A stretch of DNA of 64,000 nucleotides from Ruminococcus sp. (GTDB lineage: Bacteria > Bacillota > Clostridia > Oscillospirales > Ruminococcaceae), in assembly GCF_017464355.1 (NCBI RefSeq), contig NZ_JAFUAG010000004.1, positions 124,001 to 188,000 of the forward strand. The letters run 5' to 3'. A program made the translations under genes and the position numbers. The notes below the pieces were generated by a model. The model ran no database searches. It had not been told where the DNA came from and saw only the letters and a list, made by a program, of their open reading frames with translations. Of this stretch, positions 59,610 through 64,000 are shown piece after piece. Position 1 is the first letter of the stretch. Every line of letters begins with the position of its first letter.

Positions 59610-61865
59610 TTGAACATCAAGAAAATACTGAAAGAACTTACCCTTGAAGAAAAAGCTAGCCTTCTGTCGGGGGCGGATTTCTGGCACACCAAAGCAGTTG
59701 AACGGCTGGCAATACCGCAGATAATGGTGTCAGACGGTCCTCACGGCCTGCGCAAGAATGCTGAGGAGTCATCAAATCCCAATGAAGCGATAAAGGCTGT
59801 GTGCTTCCCAACTGCCAGCGCGCTGGCCTGCTCCTTTGACAGAAGTCTGCTGAATACCCTGGGCAAAACGCTGGGTGAAGAATGCCAGGCTGAGAACGTT
59901 TCTGTCATACTGGGTCCCGGCTGCAACATCAAGCGTTCGCCCCTTTGCGGAAGGAACTTTGAGTATTTTTCCGAAGACCCCTATCTTGCCTCTGAAATGG
60001 CTGCTGCCCACATCAAGGGTGTACAGAGCAAGGGCGTGGGCACATCGCTTAAGCACTTTGCAGCAAATAATCAGGAGACCAGAAGACTTACGGTAAATGA
60101 GCGCATAGACGAAAGAGCACTTAGGGAGATCTATCTTGCGGCCTTTGAGGATGCAGTGAAGAATTCCTCGCCCTGGACGGTAATGTGCTCCTACAACCGC
60201 ATAAACGGCCACCATTCTTCCCAGAACAAGTGGCTGCTCACTGATGTGCTGAGAAATGAATGGGGCTACGAAGGCCTTGTTATGAGCGACTGGGGCGCAG
60301 TGGACGACAGAGTTGCAGGCGTCAAGGCGGGGCTAGACCTGGAGATGCCTGCAAGCTTCGGCAAAAATGACAAGCTGATAGTTGATGCAGTGAACAACGG
60401 AAAACTCAGCATGAAGCAGGTGGACAGATGTGTCGAGAGAGTGCTTCGTCTGGTGGACAAGGCTGAGGAGAGCCGTACACCAACAAAGTGGGATATGGAG
60501 GCACACCACCGGCTTGCAGCTAAGATATCAGCCCAATGCTCGGTGCTGCTGAAAAATGAGGATAACATACTTCCTCTTGACAGTAATGACAAGATCTGCT
60601 TTATCGGCGAGTTCGCTGACAACCCCAGATATCAGGGCGGCGGAAGTTCGCATATAAACTCTTTCAAAGTGGAGTCTGCGCTGGAGGCTGTAAAGGATAT
60701 CTGCAAAGTAGAGTATGCACAGGGTTATATCACCACCGAAGACAGAACAGACCCTGCCCTCCTTGAACAGGCTGTGGAATGCGCAAAGTACAACGACAAG
60801 GTAGTTATCTTCGCAGGACTGCCCGACAACTTTGAATCTGAGGGCTATGACAGGACACACATGAGAATGCCCGAGTGCCAGATAGAACTGATAAATGAAG
60901 TTTACAAGTTCAACAAGAATATCGTTGTGGTGCTTCACAACGGCGCACCTGTTGAGCTGCCTTTCATCGATAAGATAAAGGGTCTGTTAGAAGTTTACTT
61001 GGGCGGACAAGCTGTGGGCAAAGCGGTCTGCGACCTGCTCTTCGGCAGGGAAAACCCCAGCGGCAAGCTGGCGGAAAGCTGGTGCATGAAGCTGGAGGAC
61101 AATCCCTCATACCTGAACTTCCCGGGGGTAGGCGATGAAGTCAACTACAACGAAGGCATATTTGTTGGATACAGATACTACGACAAGAAGAACATGGAAG
61201 TCCGCTTCCCCTTCGGTTTCGGGCTTTCGTACACCGAATTTGAATACAGCGACATAGTTATCTCGGAAAATGAGATAAGCGACGAACAGACGCTGACAGT
61301 CAGCTGTACTGTAAAGAACACAGGCAGCCGTGCGGGCATGGAAGTCGTTCAGCTTTATGTGAGAGATAAGGAGTCATCGGTGGCAAGGCCAGTTAAAGAG
61401 CTTAAGGGCTTTGAGAAAGTCAGCCTTGCTCCCGGCGAGAGCAAGAGAGTAGCATTCAGCCTTGACAAGCGAGCTTTCGCTTACTATGAAACTGCTATCA
61501 GCGACTGGTTCGTGGAGTACGGCGAGTATGAGATACTCATCGGGGCTTCTTCAAGGGATATAAGGCTGAAAGGCTCGGTATATGTGAACAGCAAGGCCAA
61601 GCTGCCTGTGCAGTTCACTTTCAACAGCACTGTGGGCGATGTGCTTTCCTGCAGCGAGGGCAGAGAGGTCTTCGGCGGACTGATAGACAAATTCTGCCGC
61701 AATATGACAGACAGCGGCGACGGTGCTGTCAGCATGGAAATGGCAATGGCTATGCTGAAAGACTCACCCATGCGAGGGGTGCTGTGCTACGATGAAAGAC
61801 CCGAGATAAACAGAGTATGGCTGCAAGATATGCTGGACAGACTTAATTCGATGATAGAGGGGTAA
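59610..61865 (+). CDS. Glycoside hydrolase family 3 beta-glucosidase
   Basis: 751 aa if TTG at 59610 is used: GGAGG (59597-59601) is 8 bases before it and only 2 before the ATG at 59604. GH3 N domain (about 10-290) with the nucleophile in VMSDWGAVDD (Asp227) and SLKHFAANNQET; C domain (about 315-540) with GGGSSH; FnIII-like domain (about 570-640). No signal peptide, so an intracellular enzyme that hydrolyses imported cello-oligosaccharides or similar beta-glucosides, as expected in a fibre-degrading Ruminococcus. Confidence 0.94.
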   Translation: MNIKKILKELTLEEKASLLSGADFWHTKAVERLAIPQIMVSDGPHGLRKNAEESSNPNEAIKAVCFPTASALACSFDRSLLNTLGKTLGEECQAENVSVILGPGCNIKRSPLCGRNFEYFSEDPYLASEMAAAHIKGVQSKGVGTSLKHFAANNQETRRLTVNERIDERALREIYLAAFEDAVKNSSPWTVMCSYNRINGHHSSQNKWLLTDVLRNEWGYEGLVMSDWGAVDDRVAGVKAGLDLEMPASFGKNDKLIVDAVNNGKLSMKQVDRCVERVLRLVDKAEESRTPTKWDMEAHHRLAAKISAQCSVLLKNEDNILPLDSNDKICFIGEFADNPRYQGGGSSHINSFKVESALEAVKDICKVEYAQGYITTEDRTDPALLEQAVECAKYNDKVVIFAGLPDNFESEGYDRTHMRMPECQIELINEVYKFNKNIVVVLHNGAPVELPFIDKIKGLLEVYLGGQAVGKAVCDLLFGRENPSGKLAESWCMKLEDNPSYLNFPGVGDEVNYNEGIFVGYRYYDKKNMEVRFPFGFGLSYTEFEYSDIVISENEISDEQTLTVSCTVKNTGSRAGMEVVQLYVRDKESSVARPVKELKGFEKVSLAPGESKRVAFSLDKRAFAYYETAISDWFVEYGEYEILIGASSRDIRLKGSVYVNSKAKLPVQFTFNSTVGDVLSCSEGREVFGGLIDKFCRNMTDSGDGAVSMEMAMAMLKDSPMRGVLCYDERPEINRVWLQDMLDRLNSMIEG

Positions 61866-61868
61866 GCT

Positions 61869-62828
61869 ATGAAAGATGAGCTCAGGGTAAAGGCTAAAAA
61901 CTACGGGATATTTGCGGTGCTGGCAGCAGCACTGCTGATATCTGCCGTTGTGGCTGCCTACCTGAGAAACTCCGATGACAGGACGGTAGTCATATACTCA
62001 AATTCTTCTGCCGATGAAACTATGGGTGAATTAGAAACAGTATCCTCTGATAAGGAAAAGAGATCATCAAAGGCTGAGAAAACATCAAAAGCAGAGAAAA
62101 CCTCTAAGGCGGATACCACGAAAGTCACAACAACTAAAAAGCCTAAGGAAAGCAAGACCACGACCTCTAAAACGACAAAGGAAAAAACGACTACTACAAA
62201 ATCCACAAGGACAGGCAGGACAGATGATGAAGAGGAAATAGTGATAGACTTCCCTATCGATATCAATCAGGTGACGTTTGAGGAACTTACCGCCATTGAC
62301 GGTGTAGGCGAAATCACTGCTGATGCCATACTGGCTTTCAGAGAACGCAGGGGAAAGATAACCTACATGGAAGAGCTGCTGGAAGTAACTGGCATAGGGC
62401 GAAGCAAACTTGAACTGCTGGAAAGATATCTCTATGTTTCGGAAGAAGACTACTATCGGCCGATAGAAACGATATCCGAAAAGCAGACAGCCGCACCTGT
62501 TGAAACCGATCCGCCGACGGTGGCACCCACAGAAACTGTGACCATAACAGAAACATCCCCTCCCGAAGAAACGGTCATGACCACCGAGGAGACCGAGCCT
62601 CCCGAACAGGCTGAGCCTGAACGGCAGCCTGTCAACATAAACGAGGCTGACAGCGAGGAGCTTATGGAAAAGCTGCTCATCGACGAAGAACTTGCTGAGG
62701 AGATAATAGCTGTTCGAGAAGAGCTTGGCGGTGAATATGAGAGTTATCTGCAGCTGCTGTATGTCAAGGGCATAAGCAAAGATATGCTGGCAGAGATGAA
62801 AGAATTCATACTTCTGGAAGACGAATAA
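61869..62828 (+). CDS. comEA-like: ComEA-like membrane-anchored helix-hairpin-helix protein
   Basis: 319 aa; GAGGGG before the ATG. One membrane helix (about 15-33) and a Lys/Ser/Thr linker with KAEKTSKAEKTSKA repeats precede the first HhH domain (INQVTFEELTAIDGVGEITA ... GIGRSKLELLE, about 135-197). A second Thr/Pro/Glu linker precedes a second HhH-like domain (about 255-319, VNINEADSEELMEKL ... VKGISKDML). The first domain fits DNA-binding ComEA; the second lacks the usual GVG turn and may be degenerate. No comEC or pilus genes nearby. Confidence 0.82.
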   Translation: MKDELRVKAKNYGIFAVLAAALLISAVVAAYLRNSDDRTVVIYSNSSADETMGELETVSSDKEKRSSKAEKTSKAEKTSKADTTKVTTTKKPKESKTTTSKTTKEKTTTTKSTRTGRTDDEEEIVIDFPIDINQVTFEELTAIDGVGEITADAILAFRERRGKITYMEELLEVTGIGRSKLELLERYLYVSEEDYYRPIETISEKQTAAPVETDPPTVAPTETVTITETSPPEETVMTTEETEPPEQAEPERQPVNINEADSEELMEKLLIDEELAEEIIAVREELGGEYESYLQLLYVKGISKDMLAEMKEFILLEDE

Positions 62829-62833
62829 AAAGA

Positions 62834-62880
62834 AATGCCATAGTACTTATGAAAATCATAAATACTATGGCATTATTATT
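62834..62880. terminator. Terminator between convergent genes
   Basis: AATGCCATAGTA/TACTATGGCATT stem with an inner TTATGA/TCATAA, then ATTATTTTT. Confidence 0.85.
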
Positions 62881-62885
62881 TTTCA

Positions 62886-63770
62886 TCAGCCCCAGTAGCT
62901 TCTCCAGATAGAGAAGTAGCCCCACGGGATCTTGAAGGAATATGCGATCTTGCTGCTGCTGGTGTAGTAGCTTCTGTTGCACCAGTAAAAGACATCGTAG
63001 TCGTTAGCAATGCCCTTGTAGGAAGGCAGAGCGTATACTGCACCCCATACGGCCAGCTTTACTTTCTGGGGAACATTGACGTAGTTGCAGCCGTCTCTGG
63101 AAAGTCCTGCGTCAGACATAAATCCGCCGCTCTGGTAAATGATAGACTGGATATTGCTGTAATTCTTGTAATAAGGCGCCCACAGGGGGTCGTTGGTATA
63201 CTTTGCGCAAACATAGCGGTTTGCTACACAGTCAGCCACATAAACGATAGGCTTATCCCACATATCGTCATTTATCCTGCCGACTTCGTGGTATACTATA
63301 CGGCACATAGCCTCCCAGCCGCCTTTATCGTAGTTCATTCTTGCAGTGCTTATCTTCTGCACAGGCGAGAAAGAAGAATAGGTGTTGCCTGAATAGATAG
63401 CCCTGATCTTGAACTGATAGGCAGTTGCTCTGGTAAGATTTTTTACTGTAACAGTGTTAAGTGTGGTCGTGCAGTATCTGGTCCAGTTCTTGTAATTACC
63501 GCCCTGGATATAGACCTGATACCTGTTAGCACCCGAAGTCTTGTTCCAGTGGAGAACAATGGTATCTATCTGCCTGTTGTACGGATGAGTATAGGGAGTA
63601 TCAAAAGTCTGCTCCGCTGAGAACTTTGGAACTGCTACCCTTGATGATACCAGGGCAGAAGCCTTGATACCCGAAATATCTGTCATTACAAAAACTACAG
63701 CCAGTGTCATGATAAGCACTATGATCTTATTCAATTTGGCTGCGACCCCTTTTCTGTTAGTAAAACCCAT
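62886..63770 (-). CDS. Secreted FnIII plus SleB-like cell wall hydrolase
   Basis: 294 aa. The signal peptide ends near ASA at about residue 40. A fibronectin type III domain (about 65-145) is followed by a domain with MCRIVYHEVG (catalytic Glu), VADCVANRYVC and IQSIIYQSGGFM, the pattern of Hydrolase_2/SleB lytic transglycosylases. The ATG at 63770 has a weak ribosome site; a TTG 12 codons later, behind AAAAGGGG, would give a tidier signal peptide. A spore-cortex or wall-remodelling role is possible. Confidence 0.82.
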   Translation of the reverse strand: MGFTNRKGVAAKLNKIIVLIMTLAVVFVMTDISGIKASALVSSRVAVPKFSAEQTFDTPYTHPYNRQIDTIVLHWNKTSGANRYQVYIQGGNYKNWTRYCTTTLNTVTVKNLTRATAYQFKIRAIYSGNTYSSFSPVQKISTARMNYDKGGWEAMCRIVYHEVGRINDDMWDKPIVYVADCVANRYVCAKYTNDPLWAPYYKNYSNIQSIIYQSGGFMSDAGLSRDGCNYVNVPQKVKLAVWGAVYALPSYKGIANDYDVFYWCNRSYYTSSSKIAYSFKIPWGYFSIWRSYWG

Positions 63771-64000
63771 TAAAATCTGACACGGCTCACCGCTGGTTCT
63801 CTTTTTTATCCGAACGGAAAACCTGCCGTTTCACACCCTTTCCTATCTGCGGACTATCGTCCTGAATGATATATTTATGTCTCCAAAATAACTGTCTTAT
63901 TTTCTGTACCATTTTGTAATCAGAAAAGCTTGGTATCAGCCAAAAGATTACAATACGATTACAAACAACGTGAATAGTGTAACACATTGTTTTATTTTTG
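63771..64000. other. Upstream region of the SleB-like gene
   Basis: Contains the second copy of the 29-bp element (63940-63968) with TGTAAT direct repeats 11 bases apart on the minus strand. A 66-codon minus-strand open frame here has no ribosome site and I do not call it. Confidence 0.5.
63940..63968. repeat. 29-bp element, copy 2
   Basis: Second copy of the element at 26857-26885, about 170 bases upstream of the SleB-like start on the minus strand. Confidence 0.75.

Noticed and set aside
63787-63987. 66-codon minus-strand open frame upstream of the SleB-like gene
   Set aside because: No ribosome site; it overlaps the repeated 29-bp element and is better read as promoter and leader.

Overview
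The window looks like chromosome of a low-to-middle GC anaerobic Bacillota, most like Ruminococcus or another Oscillospiraceae. This rests on Firmicute-type gene order, RpmA with a Prp-cleaved N-terminal extension, class III ribonucleotide reductase, PASTA kinase, CdaA/CdaR, remnants or a working set of sporulation genes (YlbJ-like, YqfC, YqfD, SpoVM), and many secreted fibronectin/transglutaminase proteins. No rRNA, tRNA, CRISPR array, prophage or insertion sequence was recognised. Genus assignment is inference. Left part (1-27500): the end of the prp-rpmA operon, an inserted pair of paralogous membrane genes, then obg-mrnC-yebC. After this come single genes and short operons: small membrane proteins, a CNNM/CorC exporter, a transglutaminase-like secreted protein, ilvE, mgtE behind a long structured leader, cdaA-cdaR, a DtxR-family regulator facing a lipase, an XRE repressor facing an NfeD-like/flotillin operon, a transglutaminase-like lipoprotein and nrdD-nrdG. 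Middle part (27500-44300): a VOC protein, asnB, a CmpB-like membrane protein, a YlbJ-like gene divergent from yqfC-yqfD, then the operon phoH-ybeY-dgkA-(unknown)-GNAT-era-yqzL-recO-mutS2. On the minus strand follow dnaD-dnaI-lipase-small gene. Right part (57089 down to 44177, minus strand): one long housekeeping operon yicC-remA-gmk-rpoZ-priA-def-fmt-rsmB-rlmN-prpC-prkC-rsgA-thiN, followed by a very short spoVM gene with its own terminator. The window ends with a divergent HAD/HD-domain pair, a YaiI-family gene, a probable orphan immunity gene, a GH3 beta-glucosidase, a ComEA-like HhH protein and a SleB-like secreted hydrolase. The points most worth a second look are: (1) a 27-codon acidic leader peptide and nested stems between a consensus promoter and mgtE; (2) two identical-type operators, GTAAAT-N3-ATTTAC, placed on the start sites of an XRE gene and of the divergent flotillin operon; (3) NrdD without a recognisable glycyl-radical loop; (4) a 29-bp element repeated near both ends of the window; (5) a shared palindrome GACAAGT-N6-ACTTGTC; (6) a rod-like RNA-type fold at 18383-18465; and (7) very small genes (spoVM, yqzL, a 26-codon gene before flotillin) that ordinary gene calling would miss.
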